From positions 1 through 48,139 of the forward strand of contig NZ_VNIM01000024.1 of the NCBI RefSeq assembly GCF_007785815.1: DNA of 48,139 bases, read 5' to 3'. Shown here piece by piece: positions 25,630 to 36,301 of this stretch. Source of the stretch: Alterirhizorhabdus solaris. GTDB taxonomy: Bacteria; Pseudomonadota; Alphaproteobacteria; Sphingomonadales; Sphingomonadaceae. Position numbers and translations under genes: made by a program. How positions within the stretch are numbered: position 1 is the stretch's first letter; every line of letters begins with the position of its first letter. The notes under the pieces were generated by a model. It ran no database searches, had not been told where the DNA came from, and saw only the letters and a program-made list of their open reading frames with translations.

Positions 25630-27711
25630 CTAGAAACTCGCGCGCGCGGTCACGCGGATGTCGCGCCCGGCCAGCGGCGCGAAATCCTTGAGGAAGCTGG
25701 CGTGGCGGCGGGCGTTCACGTCGAAGATATTGTTCGCCGACAGCGCGAAGCTGAGCGGCCGCTCCGTGCCCCACGGCCGGATGTCGAGCGAGGCGTTGAC
25801 GAGGGTGAAGCTGCCCGTCTCCGTCTCGAACGCGGAGACGCGCTCCTGCTTCGCGCTATATTCCACCTCCACGCGCCCGCCCAGCTTCTCGGCATTGGCG
25901 GCAAGCCCGCCGAGCAGCCGCAGCGGCGGGATGCGCGGCGCCGGGCCGACGCCGAGAATGCGCGCGTGGACATAGTCGCCCAGCGCGTCCGCCGTCACCG
26001 TCGTGCCGCCGATCCGCGCCAGATCAAGCGATCCCTGCGCCTCCACGCCATAATAGCGCGCGTCGGCCTGGCGGCCCTGGTACACCGGCAGGCCATCCTC
26101 GATCTCGCCGGTGCGGTCCTCGTAGATGAAGTTCGAGAAGCGGTTGTAATAGGCCGACGCCTCGAACGTGTAGCCGGCGCCCTTGCCGCGCAGCACGGTT
26201 TCCACGCCCACCGACCGCTCCTTGGCGAAATCGGGGTTGCCGATCTCGTACGCCTCGGTGCCGGCGTGCGGGCCGTTGGCGTACAGTTCCTCAGCCGAAG
26301 GCGCGCGCTCGGTGCGGGACAGGTTCACGCCCAGCCGCCAGCCGTCGAACAGCCCGTAGGAGGCGCCGCCCGACACCGAATACGCATCGAACCGGCGCTT
26401 CCCGTCGAAGAACTGCCCCTGCCCCGCCAGCGGCTTCGCCTCGATCGCGCTATGTTCGTAGCGGCCGCCCGCCTCCAGCTTGAACCGCCCGAAATCGAGC
26501 TGCTGGAGCGTGAAGAAGCCGACCTGCTGGCTCTGGTTGCGCGGCAGGAACGCCTCGTCGCCCACCACGTCGAAGTCGCGTGCGGTATATTGCACGCCGC
26601 TGGCGCCCTTCCACGCGCCGCGATCGGCCTGCACCAGCTCCAGCCGCCCCTCCATCCCCTTGTTGTAGAAGGCGGTGCCGACCGATCCGTCCTCCTCCAG
26701 CTCGAAATGGCGGTAGGTGGCATAGCCGAAGCGGGCGCGGATCGTCTGGAACAGGCCGCCGCCGGTATTCACCTCGGCGCGGGCATCGACGCGATTCTGC
26801 TTCAGGTCGAGCCGGGGCGCCTCCTGCTCCTCGCCCGGCGCGGTGGCGAAGCGGATGGGGACGCCGTAGAGGCTGTCGTAATGGCTGTAGGCGAGGCCGA
26901 AGCTGCCGCCATCGGTAATCACCGCCGCGCCGACGCCGGCGGTCCACGTCTCGCTCGCCGAATTGGGCAGGCGGTCCTTCAGCGCGGCGTTGGCGGCGAA
27001 GTCGATGTCGCCGGTGGAGGCACCCGCCGCCGCCGAGGCCAGCGCATCCGCCCGCGCCTGTCGCGAGAGCACGGGGCCGCCGATCCGCAGGTCGTCCGTC
27101 TTCAGGTAGCTGCCGTCGGCATGGACCACGATCGTGCGAGACACTGGCACGTCCACCGCGCCGCCGATCGAACGCTCGTCCGCCGCCGAGCCGTAGCTGG
27201 CGATGGCATCGACATGGATCGGCTCGTCCGGCACCGCGCGGGGGATGCGCTTGTCCAGCACGTTGACGACACCGCCGATCGCGGCCGACCCGTAGAGCAG
27301 CGCCGCCGGGCCGCGCAGCACCTCCACCCGCTCGGCGAGCAGGGGGTTGATCGCCACGGCATGATCGACCGAGGTGTTCGACACGTCGATCGAGCCGATG
27401 CCGTCGGTCAGCACGCGCACCCGCTCCCCTTGCAGACCGCGCAGCACGGGGCGCGAGGCGTTGGGGCCGAACGAGGTGGCCGATACGCCGGGGGTGCGCG
27501 CCAGCGTCTCGCCGATCGTCGGGCGCAGCGCGCGGGTCAGGTCCGCGCCCTGCAACACCGCGACGCCGGAGAGCACGTCTGCCCGGTCGCGCTGGTAGGG
27601 GGCGGTCACGACGATCTCGGCGGGGGCAGCGGCATGGAACGCGGTGGCGGCGTCGCCGGCCGTGGCGGGGGCGATCACGGCGTCGGCGGACATCAGGAGC
27701 AGAGGCAACAT
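25630..27711 (-). CDS. TonB-dependent outer-membrane receptor, ZnuD-like
   Basis: About 693 residues. After a short signal sequence come a TonB box-like stretch (AEIVVTAPYQR), a plug domain with RPVLRGLQGERVRVLTDG and VEVLRGPAALLYGSAAIGG, and a 22-strand barrel ending in an aromatic residue (TARASF). The C-terminal RRHASFLKDFAPLAGRDI resembles ZnuD-type zinc/haem receptors; zinc as the substrate is an inference. ATG at 27711 has AGGGA seven bases upstream. An in-frame ATG at 27744 or TTG at 27750 would add arginines to the signal peptide and cannot be excluded. It stands alone between the tRNAs and the fructose regulator. Confidence 0.85.
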   Translation of the reverse strand: MLPLLLMSADAVIAPATAGDAATAFHAAAPAEIVVTAPYQRDRADVLSGVAVLQGADLTRALRPTIGETLARTPGVSATSFGPNASRPVLRGLQGERVRVLTDGIGSIDVSNTSVDHAVAINPLLAERVEVLRGPAALLYGSAAIGGVVNVLDKRIPRAVPDEPIHVDAIASYGSAADERSIGGAVDVPVSRTIVVHADGSYLKTDDLRIGGPVLSRQARADALASAAAGASTGDIDFAANAALKDRLPNSASETWTAGVGAAVITDGGSFGLAYSHYDSLYGVPIRFATAPGEEQEAPRLDLKQNRVDARAEVNTGGGLFQTIRARFGYATYRHFELEEDGSVGTAFYNKGMEGRLELVQADRGAWKGASGVQYTARDFDVVGDEAFLPRNQSQQVGFFTLQQLDFGRFKLEAGGRYEHSAIEAKPLAGQGQFFDGKRRFDAYSVSGGASYGLFDGWRLGVNLSRTERAPSAEELYANGPHAGTEAYEIGNPDFAKERSVGVETVLRGKGAGYTFEASAYYNRFSNFIYEDRTGEIEDGLPVYQGRQADARYYGVEAQGSLDLARIGGTTVTADALGDYVHARILGVGPAPRIPPLRLLGGLAANAEKLGGRVEVEYSAKQERVSAFETETGSFTLVNASLDIRPWGTERPLSFALSANNIFDVNARRHASFLKDFAPLAGRDIRVTARASF

Positions 27712-27723
27712 GGGGACATCCCT

Positions 27724-27737
27724 GAATATGTTATATC
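27724..27737 (-). promoter_or_regulatory. Possible Zur-like AT-rich site before the receptor gene
   Basis: GAATATGTTATATC is an imperfect palindrome that stands out in this GC-rich DNA, and its TGTTATA core recalls alphaproteobacterial Zur sites. It lies just upstream of ATG 27711, which would favour that start. Weak, single-site evidence. Confidence 0.3.
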
Positions 27738-27832
27738 GCCGCATCCGCAACGACCCGATGCGATCGGCGGCACCGCGATAGCCACGCCCGGCGGGAGAGA
27801 CAATATATCATTTCAGATCGGGAGGTGGAATC

Positions 27833-28816
27833 TCATTCACGCCGCGCGGTGGAGCCGCGCACGATCAGCCGGCCGCCCAGCATCACCGTCCGCCGGGATG
27901 CGTCTGGCTGGTGGAGCCGGTCGAGCAACATCGCCATCGCTTCGCCGCCGATCTGCTCCACCGGCTGCTCGATCAGCGTGACGCCGCCGCAGACGACCTC
28001 GGTCCACGGCTCGTTGTCGAAGCCGGCGATCGCCGGCCCGGCCTGCCCCGCCCCCGCCGCGTTCAGGGCGCGGATCACCGAGAGCAGCATCACGCCGTTG
28101 CTGGCGATCAGCGCGTCGGGCGGATCGGCGCGGGCCAGAAGCGCTGCCACCACCGCCTCCGTCTCGCCCGGGCCATGCGGCACGGCGCGCGCATCCGCCG
28201 CCAGCCCCAGCCGCGCGGTCGCGGCGAGGTAGCCTGCGCGGCGCTCGTGCCCGGTCATGCTCGTCGCGCCGAACAGCCCGGCGATGCGGGTGTAGCCCTG
28301 CGCATGGAGGTGATCGACCAGCATCGTGCTGGCGGCGCGGTTGTCCAGCAGCACCGCGTCATGGTCGCCGCCGGGCGGGCTGCGGTCGATCAGCACCACC
28401 GGCACCGCCAGATCGGCGGCGCGCACCGCCGGCGTCTCGCGCGTGGGGGCCAGGATCACGCCGGTCACGCGCTCCTCCTCCATCAGCCGCAGGTACAGCG
28501 TCTCGCGCGCCGGGTCCTCGTCGGTGTTGCACAGGATCACGCGCAGGCCGCGCGCATAGGCCGCCTCCTCCACCGCGCGGGCGATGGCGGTGAAGAACGG
28601 GTTGCGGATATCGGCCACGATCAGCCCGATCGTGCCGGTATCGCGTGATCGCAGCCGCCTTGCGGCCAGGTTGGGGCGGTAGCCGGTCTCCCTGACCGCC
28701 GCCTCCACCGCCGCACGCATTGCCGGGTCCACCGCCCGCCCGGCCAGCGTGCGCGAGACGGTGGCAGGCGATACACCCGCCGCCTTCGCCACGTCCCTGA
28801 TGCCGATCGTGCCCAA
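27833..28816 (-). CDS. LacI-family repressor of the fructose operon (FruR-like)
   Basis: About 327 residues. An N-terminal helix-turn-helix (IGIRDVAKAAGVSPATVSRTLAG) and hinge (PNLAARRLRS) are followed by a sugar-binding fold. It is divergent from the fructose PTS operon, so it probably controls it, sensing fructose-1-phosphate or a similar phosphate (inference). I prefer TTG at 28816, directly before the helix-turn-helix. The frame continues to ATG 28858, but that start has no ribosome site and would put a palindrome (28817-28827), matching the fru operator, inside the gene. With TTG the palindrome lies in the untranslated region and fits autorepression. Confidence 0.88.
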   Translation of the reverse strand: MGTIGIRDVAKAAGVSPATVSRTLAGRAVDPAMRAAVEAAVRETGYRPNLAARRLRSRDTGTIGLIVADIRNPFFTAIARAVEEAAYARGLRVILCNTDEDPARETLYLRLMEEERVTGVILAPTRETPAVRAADLAVPVVLIDRSPPGGDHDAVLLDNRAASTMLVDHLHAQGYTRIAGLFGATSMTGHERRAGYLAATARLGLAADARAVPHGPGETEAVVAALLARADPPDALIASNGVMLLSVIRALNAAGAGQAGPAIAGFDNEPWTEVVCGGVTLIEQPVEQIGGEAMAMLLDRLHQPDASRRTVMLGGRLIVRGSTARRE

Positions 28817-28827
28817 GAAACCGTTTC
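28817..28827. promoter_or_regulatory. Second fru-type operator at the regulator start
   Basis: GAAACCGTTTC, a near copy of the operator at 28884, lies directly upstream of the preferred TTG of the LacI-type regulator. It suggests autorepression. Confidence 0.55.
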
Positions 28828-28868
28828 CCGTTCTGCTTGCCGGCAATGTTAACACCATGACAGCCCGC

Positions 28869-28895
28869 TTGACAAATCGCCGTGAAAACGTTTTC
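28869..28895 (+). promoter_or_regulatory. fruBKA promoter with LacI-type operator
   Basis: TTGACA (28869-28874) is a good -35. The perfect 12-bp palindrome GAAAACGTTTTC (28884-28895), typical of LacI-family operators, covers the spacer and the -10 area. A repressor bound there would block RNA polymerase. Confidence 0.8.
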
Positions 28896-28920
28896 TTACG
28901 GTCAAATAAGGAGAGGTGAG

Positions 28921-31437
28921 ATGTCGACCGTTGCGCCCGTGCGGCTGCTGCCCGAGGAACTGGTGCGTCTCGCCGCCTCCCCCGCCGACAAGGCCGCCGC
29001 GATCCGCGAGGCGGGTCAGCTGCTCGTCGCCGCGGGCTGCGTCGAGGCGGGCTATGTCGAGAGCATGGCGCGGCGCGAGGCGGTGGCGAACACCTTCCTC
29101 GGCGGTGGCGTCGCGATCCCGCATGGCCTCGGCGAGGACAAGGGGCTGGTGCGGCGCGACGGCATCGCCGTGTTGCAGGTGCCGGGCGGGGTGGAATGGA
29201 ACCCGGGGCAGGTCGCCCGCCTCGTCGTGGGCATCGCCGCGCGATCGGACGCGCACATCGCCATCCTGCGCCGCCTCACCCGGCTGATCCAGGACGAGGC
29301 GCGGCTGGCGGCGTTGATCGCCACCGGCGACCCGGCCGAGATCGTGGCGGCGCTGAGCGAGGACGGCGCGCCCCCCGCGCCCGCCACCGCCGCGACCGAC
29401 CTCGCCGAAACCCTTGAATGGACGATCGACTATCCCGCCGGCCTCCACGCCCGCCCCGCCTCCGCATGGGCGGAGGCCGCGCGCGCCGCCGGCCTGCCGA
29501 TCCGCATCCGCCACGGCGACGAGGCGGCGGATGCGCGGGCGCTGGTGTCGCTGCTGCAACTGGGGCTGAAGGCGGGCGATACCGTCACCATCTCGGCTTC
29601 GGGGAACGATGCGACGGCGGCGCTGCGGCGTTTCCTCGGCGTCGTCACCGGGCTTTCCGCGCAGGAGAAAGCCGATGCCGCCCGCGCCGCAGAGCGCGCC
29701 GCGCAGCGCCCCGTGCGCGGGTGGCAGCCGGCCGGTGCGCTCACCGCGATCGAGGGCGTCGCCGCAAGTCCCGGCCTCGCGATCGGGCGGGTGCATCTGC
29801 TGGTGCAGGCGGATGCCGCGATTCCGGACAGCCCCGTCCCGCTCGGCGACGGCGCGGCGCTGCTGGAGGATGCCCTCGCCCGCACCCGCCTCCAGATGAA
29901 GGCGCTGGTCGATGACACCGCGCGGCGGCTGGGCGCGGGCGACGCGGCGATCTTCAAGGCGCAGGCCGGGCTGCTCGACGATACCGATCTCATCACGCTG
30001 GCCTGCCAGTTGATGGTGGCCGGCCACGGCGTGGCGTGGAGCTGGAACGCGGCGATCGAGCGGATGGCCGGACAGCTTTCCGCGCTGGGCAACCCGGTGC
30101 TGGCGGCGCGCGCGGCGGACCTGCACGATGTCGGCCGGCGGGTGCTGGCGCAGATCGATCCGGCGCTGGCCGGACGGTCGCTGGGTGACATCGCCGAGGG
30201 GCCGGCGATCGTCGTCGCCGCCGACCTGTCGCCGTCCGATACCGCCAGCCTCGACGTGTCGAAGGTGGCGGGCCTCGCCACCGCGCTCGGCGGGCCGACC
30301 TCGCACACCGCGATCCTTGCCCGCACGCTGGGCCTGCCCGCCGTGGTGGCGGGCGGCGCCGGGTTGCTCGACGTCGCGGACGGGGCCACCGTGATCGTCG
30401 ATGGCGATGCCGGCCGGCTGTGGCTCGATCCATCGGACGCCGATCTCGCCGCCGCGCGCGACTGGATCGATGCGCTGGCGGCCAAACGCGCGACCGAGGA
30501 GGCCGAGCGTGGCCGACCGGCCACGCTGCGCGACGGGCACGAGATCGCCATCGCTGCCAACGTCAACCGCCCCGATCAGGTGCCGCTGGCGCTGCAACAG
30601 GGCGGCGAGGGCGTGGGGCTGATGCGGACCGAGTTCCTGTTCCTCGAACGCGGCGACACCCCCACCGAGGACGAACAGTACGAAACCTATCGCGGCATGA
30701 TCGACGCGCTGGAGGGCCGCCCGCTGATCGTGCGCGCGCTGGATATCGGCGGGGACAAGCAGGTGGCGCACCTGAAGCTGCCGCACGAGGAGAACCCGTT
30801 CCTCGGCGTGCGCGGCGCGCGGCTGCTGCTGCGCCGGCCCGACCTGCTCGATCCGCAACTGCGCGCGCTGTACCGCGCGGCGAAGGTCGGCGGCGATCTC
30901 TCGATCATGTTCCCGATGATTACCTCGGTGCACGAGGTGACGGCGCTGAAGGCGCGGTGCGAGGCGATCCGGGCCGAACTCGACGCCCCCACGGTGCCGG
31001 TGGGCATCATGATCGAGGTTCCGGCGGCCGCGATCAATGCCGACCTGCTGGCGGCGCACGTCGATTTCTTCTCGATCGGCACCAACGACCTCACCCAATA
31101 TGCGCTGGCGATAGACCGCCAGAACCCCGATCTGGCCGGCGACGCGGACAGCCTGCACCCCGCCGTCCTCCGCCTGATCCGCATGACGGTGGCGGGCGCG
31201 AAGCTGCACGGCCGCTGGGTGGGGGTGTGCGGCGGCATCGCCGGCGATCCGTTCGGCGCGGCGCTGCTCACCGGGCTGGGGGTGGGCGAACTCTCGATGA
31301 CGCCGCGCGACATCCCGGCGGTGAAGGCACGGCTGCGGGGCACGGACATGGCCACGCTTCAGGCGCTGGTCGAACGCGCGCTGGCGGCCGAAAGCGCCGC
31401 CGAGGTGCGCGCGCTGGATACGGGAGCCGGTGCATGA
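28921..31437 (+). CDS. fruB: Fructose PTS multiphosphoryl transfer protein (EIIA-HPr-EI)
   Basis: 838 residues joining three phosphotransfer proteins. EIIA-Fru occupies about 1-145, with phospho-His 68 in [13 protein letters not shown]. HPr lies at about 168-250, with His 176 in AGLHARPAS. Enzyme I covers about 270-830, with His 462 in [15 protein letters not shown] and the PEP-binding motifs later ([19 protein letters not shown]). It passes phosphate from phosphoenolpyruvate to FruA. Start ATG at 28921 has GGAGAGG. The stop overlaps fruK (ATGA). All needed PTS parts are in this operon, so fructose uptake need not rely on a separate HPr or EI. Confidence 0.95.
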   Translation: MSTVAPVRLLPEELVRLAASPADKAAAIREAGQLLVAAGCVEAGYVESMARREAVANTFLGGGVAIPHGLGEDKGLVRRDGIAVLQVPGGVEWNPGQVARLVVGIAARSDAHIAILRRLTRLIQDEARLAALIATGDPAEIVAALSEDGAPPAPATAATDLAETLEWTIDYPAGLHARPASAWAEAARAAGLPIRIRHGDEAADARALVSLLQLGLKAGDTVTISASGNDATAALRRFLGVVTGLSAQEKADAARAAERAAQRPVRGWQPAGALTAIEGVAASPGLAIGRVHLLVQADAAIPDSPVPLGDGAALLEDALARTRLQMKALVDDTARRLGAGDAAIFKAQAGLLDDTDLITLACQLMVAGHGVAWSWNAAIERMAGQLSALGNPVLAARAADLHDVGRRVLAQIDPALAGRSLGDIAEGPAIVVAADLSPSDTASLDVSKVAGLATALGGPTSHTAILARTLGLPAVVAGGAGLLDVADGATVIVDGDAGRLWLDPSDADLAAARDWIDALAAKRATEEAERGRPATLRDGHEIAIAANVNRPDQVPLALQQGGEGVGLMRTEFLFLERGDTPTEDEQYETYRGMIDALEGRPLIVRALDIGGDKQVAHLKLPHEENPFLGVRGARLLLRRPDLLDPQLRALYRAAKVGGDLSIMFPMITSVHEVTALKARCEAIRAELDAPTVPVGIMIEVPAAAINADLLAAHVDFFSIGTNDLTQYALAIDRQNPDLAGDADSLHPAVLRLIRMTVAGAKLHGRWVGVCGGIAGDPFGAALLTGLGVGELSMTPRDIPAVKARLRGTDMATLQALVERALAAESAAEVRALDTGAGA

Positions 31438-32378
31438 CCGTCGTCACGCTCACGCTCAACCCCGCGATCGACCAGACGGTGATGCTGGACCGGCTACTGC
31501 GCGGCGAGGTGCACCGCGCGCAATCCGTGCGGCGCGACGCGGGCGGCAAGGGCATCAACGTCGCCTCCTGCCTCGCCGACTGGGGCGTGCCCGTCACGGC
31601 CTGCGGCATCCTCGGCGCGGACAATCCCGCCGCGTTCGATGCGCTGTTCGCCGCCAAGCCGATCACCGACCGACTGGTGCGCGTGGCCGGCGAGACGCGG
31701 ACCAACATCAAGCTGGTCGATGCCGGCGAGACGACCGACATCAACCTGCCCGGCCCGGTCGTGCCCCCGGCGGCGCTGGCCGAGGTGGAACGCACGCTGG
31801 CCGAGGCCGCCACGCCCGGCACGCTGGTGATCGCGGCGGGCAGCCTGCCGCCGGGCTGCGCGCCCGATCACTACGCCACGCTGGCCGCCACGCTTTCGGC
31901 GCGCGGTGCGCGGCTGCTGCTCGATGCCAGCGGCGTGGCGCTCACCGCCGCGCTGGAAGGGCCGGCGGCGCCCTATGCGATCAAGCCCAACCGGCGCGAG
32001 CTGGCCGACTGGCGTGGCCGCCCGCTCGACCGCATCGCCGACGTGGCGGCCGAGGCACGGGCGCTCCACGCGCGCGGTATCGCGCTGGTGGTCGTCTCGA
32101 TGGGGGCGGAGGGCGCGCTGTTCCTGTCGGCCGAGGGTGCGCTGGTGGCGCGGCTGCCGGCGGGGGCGCTGGCCAGCACGGTGGGCGCAGGCGATGCGAT
32201 GGTGGCGGGGATCGCCGCCGCGCTCAAGGAAGGTGCAGGGCTGGAGCGGATCGCCCGGCTCGGCACCGCCTTCGCCGTCGCCAAGCTGGGCCGCCCCGGC
32301 CCCAACCTGCCCGAACGCGGCACGGTGAACGCGCTGGCGCACGATGTGACGATAACCGATGCGGGAGAGCAGGCATGA
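31434..32378 (+). CDS. fruK: 1-Phosphofructokinase
   Basis: 314 residues, PfkB family. Phosphorylates fructose-1-phosphate to fructose-1,6-bisphosphate. N-terminal [21 protein letters not shown] and the catalytic [13 protein letters not shown] are intact. ATGA overlaps on both sides couple it to fruB and fruA. Confidence 0.95.
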   Translation: MTVVTLTLNPAIDQTVMLDRLLRGEVHRAQSVRRDAGGKGINVASCLADWGVPVTACGILGADNPAAFDALFAAKPITDRLVRVAGETRTNIKLVDAGETTDINLPGPVVPPAALAEVERTLAEAATPGTLVIAAGSLPPGCAPDHYATLAATLSARGARLLLDASGVALTAALEGPAAPYAIKPNRRELADWRGRPLDRIADVAAEARALHARGIALVVVSMGAEGALFLSAEGALVARLPAGALASTVGAGDAMVAGIAAALKEGAGLERIARLGTAFAVAKLGRPGPNLPERGTVNALAHDVTITDAGEQA

Positions 32379-34078
32379 GCACCATCCGGGTCAGCATCGA
32401 TGCCGGTACGAGCCGCGTCGCGGGCGTGCTGGCGGGCGAGGCGCTGCGCGATGCCGCCGCCGCACGCAGCGAGGCGATCGAGGTGGAGGTGCGGACCGCC
32501 GACGGCATCCTCGCCCCGGCGGACGGCACGGCGCCGGCGGCGGGCGATCGCCTGCTGCTGGTGGGTGCCACCGATACCGCCGACGCCCGCTTCGCCGGGC
32601 TGCCGCGCCACCATGCCTCGATCGAACAGGTGCTGGCCGATCCGCAGGGCGTGCTCGCGGCCGTGCCCGGCGGCGCCGAGGCGCCCGCGCCTGTGGGCAA
32701 ACGGCGGATCGTGGCGATTACCTCCTGCCCCACCGGCATCGCCCACACCTTCATGGCGGCCGAGGGGCTGACCGCCGCCGCCGCCGCGCTGGGCGACGAG
32801 ATCCGCGTGGAAACGCAAGGCTCGGTCGGCGCGCAGGATGCGCTGACGGCCGCCGAGATCGCGGCGGCCGACATCGTCATCATCGCCGCCGACCGCGAGG
32901 TGGATCGCGCCCGCTTCGCCGGCAAGCGCGTGTTCGCCAGCAACACCAAGCCGGCGATCACCGGCGGGCAGGCGTTGATCGGGCGCGCCTTCGCCGAGGC
33001 GACGATGCAGGGCGGCAGCACCGACGCGGCAGCCGGCGCCGATGCCCCCGCCGGCCGCACCGGGCCGTACAAGCACCTGATGACCGGCGTGTCGTTCATG
33101 CTGCCGTTCGTGGTGGCGGGCGGGCTGCTGATCGCGCTCGCCTTCGCGCTGGGCGGCATCTACGCCGGCGACGACGCGCAGAAGGGCACCTTCGCCCACG
33201 CGCTGTTCGAGATCGGGGCCAAGGGCGGCTTCGCGCTGATCGTGCCCGCGCTTGCCGGCTACATCGCCTTTTCCATCGCCGACCGGCCCGGCATCGCACC
33301 GGGCATGATCGGCGGGATGCTGGCCGCCAGCCTGGGCGCGGGCTTCATCGGCGGCATCGCGGCCGGGTTCGTCGCGGGGTACGGCACCGATTTCCTGTCG
33401 CGTACCATCCGCCTGCCCAAAACGCTGGAGGGGCTGAAGCCGGTGCTGATCCTGCCGGTGCTGGGCACGCTGCTGACCGGGCTGGTGATGATCTACGTGG
33501 TCGGCACGCCGGTGGCGGCGCTCCTCGAATGGCTGACCGCGTGGCTGCGCAGCCTCACCGGATCGAACGCGCTGTTCCTCGGCCTGCTGCTGGGGGCGAT
33601 GATGGCGTTCGACATGGGCGGGCCGGTCAACAAGGCGGCCTATGCCTTTTCGGTCGGGCTGATCGCCAGCCAGGTCTATACCCCGATGGCCGCCACGATG
33701 GTGGGCGGGATGACGCCGCCGCTGGCACTGGCACTGGCGACGAAGCTGTTCGCCAACCGCTTCACCCCCGACGAGCGAGAGGCGGGCAACGCCGCCGCCG
33801 TGCTGGGCCTCGCCTTCGTGAGCGAAGGCGCGATCCCCTTCGCCGCGCGCGATCCGTTACGGGTGATCCCGGCGCTGATGGCGGGATCGGGGCTGGCGGG
33901 CGCGATCTCGATGATGGTGGGGGCCGAGCTGAAGGTGCCGCACGGCGGCGCGTTCGTGCTGCCGATCCCGGGCGCCGTCACCCACCTGCTCGGCTACGTC
34001 GTGGCGCTGGTGGCGGGCACGATCGTGAGCGCGCTGCTGCTGGCGCTGGTGAAGAAGCCGCTGCCGGCGACGGCCTGA
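32375..34078 (+). CDS. fruA: Fructose PTS permease EIIBC
   Basis: 567 residues. A degenerate EIIB-like domain (about 1-100) precedes the active EIIB, whose phosphorylated Cys is residue 118 in [16 protein letters not shown]. From about 230 on lies the membrane domain EIIC, with [28 protein letters not shown] and [12 protein letters not shown]. It imports fructose and phosphorylates it at C-1. The layout B'-B-C is like E. coli FruA. Its start overlaps fruK (ATGA). Confidence 0.95.
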   Translation: MSTIRVSIDAGTSRVAGVLAGEALRDAAAARSEAIEVEVRTADGILAPADGTAPAAGDRLLLVGATDTADARFAGLPRHHASIEQVLADPQGVLAAVPGGAEAPAPVGKRRIVAITSCPTGIAHTFMAAEGLTAAAAALGDEIRVETQGSVGAQDALTAAEIAAADIVIIAADREVDRARFAGKRVFASNTKPAITGGQALIGRAFAEATMQGGSTDAAAGADAPAGRTGPYKHLMTGVSFMLPFVVAGGLLIALAFALGGIYAGDDAQKGTFAHALFEIGAKGGFALIVPALAGYIAFSIADRPGIAPGMIGGMLAASLGAGFIGGIAAGFVAGYGTDFLSRTIRLPKTLEGLKPVLILPVLGTLLTGLVMIYVVGTPVAALLEWLTAWLRSLTGSNALFLGLLLGAMMAFDMGGPVNKAAYAFSVGLIASQVYTPMAATMVGGMTPPLALALATKLFANRFTPDEREAGNAAAVLGLAFVSEGAIPFAARDPLRVIPALMAGSGLAGAISMMVGAELKVPHGGAFVLPIPGAVTHLLGYVVALVAGTIVSALLLALVKKPLPATA

Positions 34079-34086
34079 CCGGGGCG

Positions 34087-35457
34087 ATGGCGATGCACCC
34101 GATCACGCATGGCGCGGCCTGCGCCCTGGCCTTGCTGGCGGCCGGCCCGGCGTTGGCGCAGGACCAGTCCGCCGGCAGCGCCGAAGATGCCGCGACCACG
34201 CTCGGCATCCTTCCCGCCGCGCCGGCGCGGCGCCCGTTTCAACCGTTCGAGAAGGACGGCGTCACGCTGCTGCTGAACTATACCGGCGAGGCGGCGGCCA
34301 ACCCCAGCGGCGGGGTGCGGCAGGGCGCGGCCTATACCGGGCAGGTGTTCCTCGGCGCCGATCTGGACATGGCGCGGATCGCCGGGGTGGCGGGCGGCAC
34401 CGTGCATCTGGCGGTCACCAACCGCCACGGGCAGAACCTCGCCGCCACCCGCATCGGCACCAGCACCTCGGTGCAGGAGGTGTTCGGCACGCAGAACACC
34501 CACCTCGCCATCCTCACCTGGCAGCAGAAACTGGCGGGCGGCCGGCTGGAGATCGAGGCCGGCAAGACGGTGGCGAACATCGCCTTCCTCAACTCCCCGA
34601 TCTATTGCCATTTCCAGTCGAACTCGGCGTGCGGCAACCCCACCTTCGTGTTCAAGACCAGCAACTTCACCTACTTCCCCGCCTCCAGCTGGGGCGCGCA
34701 CGCGACCGCGCATCTCACCGACAAGCTGTATCTCCACGTCGGCGCCTACGAGGTGAACCCGCGCCGCAAGCGGGCGAACGACAGCGGCTTCACCGCCAGC
34801 TTCAAGGGCACCACCGGCGTGATCGTGCCGTTCGAGCTGGGCTACGGCACCGACTTCGCCAACGATCGCCTGCCACGCCATTATCAGGCCGGCGGCTGGA
34901 TCGATCGCGGCGACTATGCCGATCCGCTGGTGGATGCGGCCGGTGCCATCGCGCTGCTGAGCGGGCAGCCCGCCCTCACGCGGCATGGCCGGGCCGGCGG
35001 CTTCGTCCGCTTCGACCAGATGGTCTGGCGGCCGGACGACCACTCGCAGCGCGGGCTCACGCTCTTCGGCGTGGCGATGAAGAACCTGTCCGGCCGGGTG
35101 ATCGAGACGCGCTTCCTCGAACTTGGGCTGTTGCAGACGGGCACGTTCCGCGGGCGGGACCGGGATACGATCGGCTTCATGGTCAACGACCAGCGGTTCA
35201 GCGATCTGGCCCTGCGCGGGCTGCGCGCGGCGCGGGCCTCGGTCGGTGCGCGGACGGACGATCTGCCGCGCCACCAGTATATGATGGAGCTGGCCTATGG
35301 CGCGCAGATCGCCCCCGCGCTGCGGATATCGCCCAACGTGCAGTATATCGTGAACCCGGATCAGCTGGGCGATCCGTTCCGCCGCCGCAACGCGCGCGAT
35401 GCGCTGGTGCTGGGCTTCAAGTTCACCGTCGACGCCCCCACGCTGCTCGCGCACTAG
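34087..35457 (+). CDS. OprB-family carbohydrate-selective porin
   Basis: About 456 residues. A signal peptide (ACALALLAAGPALA, cut before QD) is followed by an OprB-type barrel: LLLNYTGEAAANPSGG at the start, SWGAHATAHLTDKLYLHVGA in the middle, and PNVQYIVNPDQ with a final strand ALVLGFKF. OprB porins pass sugars across the outer membrane. It begins nine bases after fruA, so it is the last gene of the fructose operon. A second ATG at 34093 has better spacing from GGGG. The TAG stop overlaps the stop of the convergent glycosyltransferase gene. Confidence 0.88.
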   Translation: MAMHPITHGAACALALLAAGPALAQDQSAGSAEDAATTLGILPAAPARRPFQPFEKDGVTLLLNYTGEAAANPSGGVRQGAAYTGQVFLGADLDMARIAGVAGGTVHLAVTNRHGQNLAATRIGTSTSVQEVFGTQNTHLAILTWQQKLAGGRLEIEAGKTVANIAFLNSPIYCHFQSNSACGNPTFVFKTSNFTYFPASSWGAHATAHLTDKLYLHVGAYEVNPRRKRANDSGFTASFKGTTGVIVPFELGYGTDFANDRLPRHYQAGGWIDRGDYADPLVDAAGAIALLSGQPALTRHGRAGGFVRFDQMVWRPDDHSQRGLTLFGVAMKNLSGRVIETRFLELGLLQTGTFRGRDRDTIGFMVNDQRFSDLALRGLRAARASVGARTDDLPRHQYMMELAYGAQIAPALRISPNVQYIVNPDQLGDPFRRRNARDALVLGFKFTVDAPTLLAH

Positions 35458-36164
35458 GCGGGTGCCGACAGGCCGTAACCACGCAGGCAGGCGGTGAGCG
35501 GCATGTGCCGGCCCAGCGCGGCGATCGCGGCGTCATAATCGGCCGGGGCCAGCTCGGCGGCGTTGGCGAACAGCATCTCGAAATGGTCCGCGCCCCACAG
35601 GTTGCCGCCGTGGACGACGTAGAGATAGGCGTCCAGCCGTTCCACCAGCGCCGGCGGCCCCAGCGCCCGCAGCGTATCGACCACCTCGGTATCGCTGCCA
35701 CGCGGGCGGGCCGAATAGGCCGGCATCGCGTCACGCCGGGCGAGCAGGCTGTTCTCCCACGTCCGCCACGCGCCCGCCGCCAGCCGTCGCCGTTCGGGCC
35801 ACCACAGCAGCACCCGGCCGATCATGCACGCGACGGCATCCCGCGCCGCCATCGCCTCATGCTGCCATGCCAGCCGTTCGGGATGGCAAAGGTCGTCATC
35901 GTCCCACACCGCGATCAGCTCGCCCGTCGCCGCCGCGATGCCGAGATTGCGCAGAGGACCGACGGGCGTGTCGGGCGGGGCGGCGATGAAGCGGATCGAG
36001 GGATCGCCCAGCGCGGCGACCAGCCCCGCCACCGCCGCATTGCGATCAGCCGACACGACGATCAGCTCGCGATCGGCCCAGCTCTGCCGCCGATAGCATT
36101 CGATCGCGAGACGGGCGGGAAACGCAGCCCCGCGCGAGGCCATGATGCACGAGATCCGGCTCAT
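35454..36164 (-). CDS. Family 2 glycosyltransferase
   Basis: 236 residues. GT-A fold: ISCIMASRGA at the start, ELIVVSADRN in the nucleotide-binding region, LRNLGIAAATGELIAVWDDDD with the metal-binding aspartates, then HPERL. It probably moves a sugar from a nucleotide donor to an unknown acceptor. ATG at 36164 is taken because the fold starts there. It lies alone between the fructose operon and rpoB. Confidence 0.82.
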   Translation of the reverse strand: MSRISCIMASRGAAFPARLAIECYRRQSWADRELIVVSADRNAAVAGLVAALGDPSIRFIAAPPDTPVGPLRNLGIAAATGELIAVWDDDDLCHPERLAWQHEAMAARDAVACMIGRVLLWWPERRRLAAGAWRTWENSLLARRDAMPAYSARPRGSDTEVVDTLRALGPPALVERLDAYLYVVHGGNLWGADHFEMLFANAAELAPADYDAAIAALGRHMPLTACLRGYGLSAPA

Positions 36165-36301
36165 GCCGGGGCCGACATCGGGAGCGGGCGGTGTACATCC
36201 ATTCGCAGCTCCACCGCATGGCTGCCGCCGGCATGACGGCCACCGACAGGCTGGCGGCACGGGCGGCCGCGTCAAGCCCCTTCCCAATCTCCAACAGTCG
36301 G

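Noticed and set aside
25085-25633. Open frames covering the tRNA region, as possible proteins
   Set aside because: They run over two tRNA genes and the intron; the intron shows ribozyme core motifs and no coding signature.
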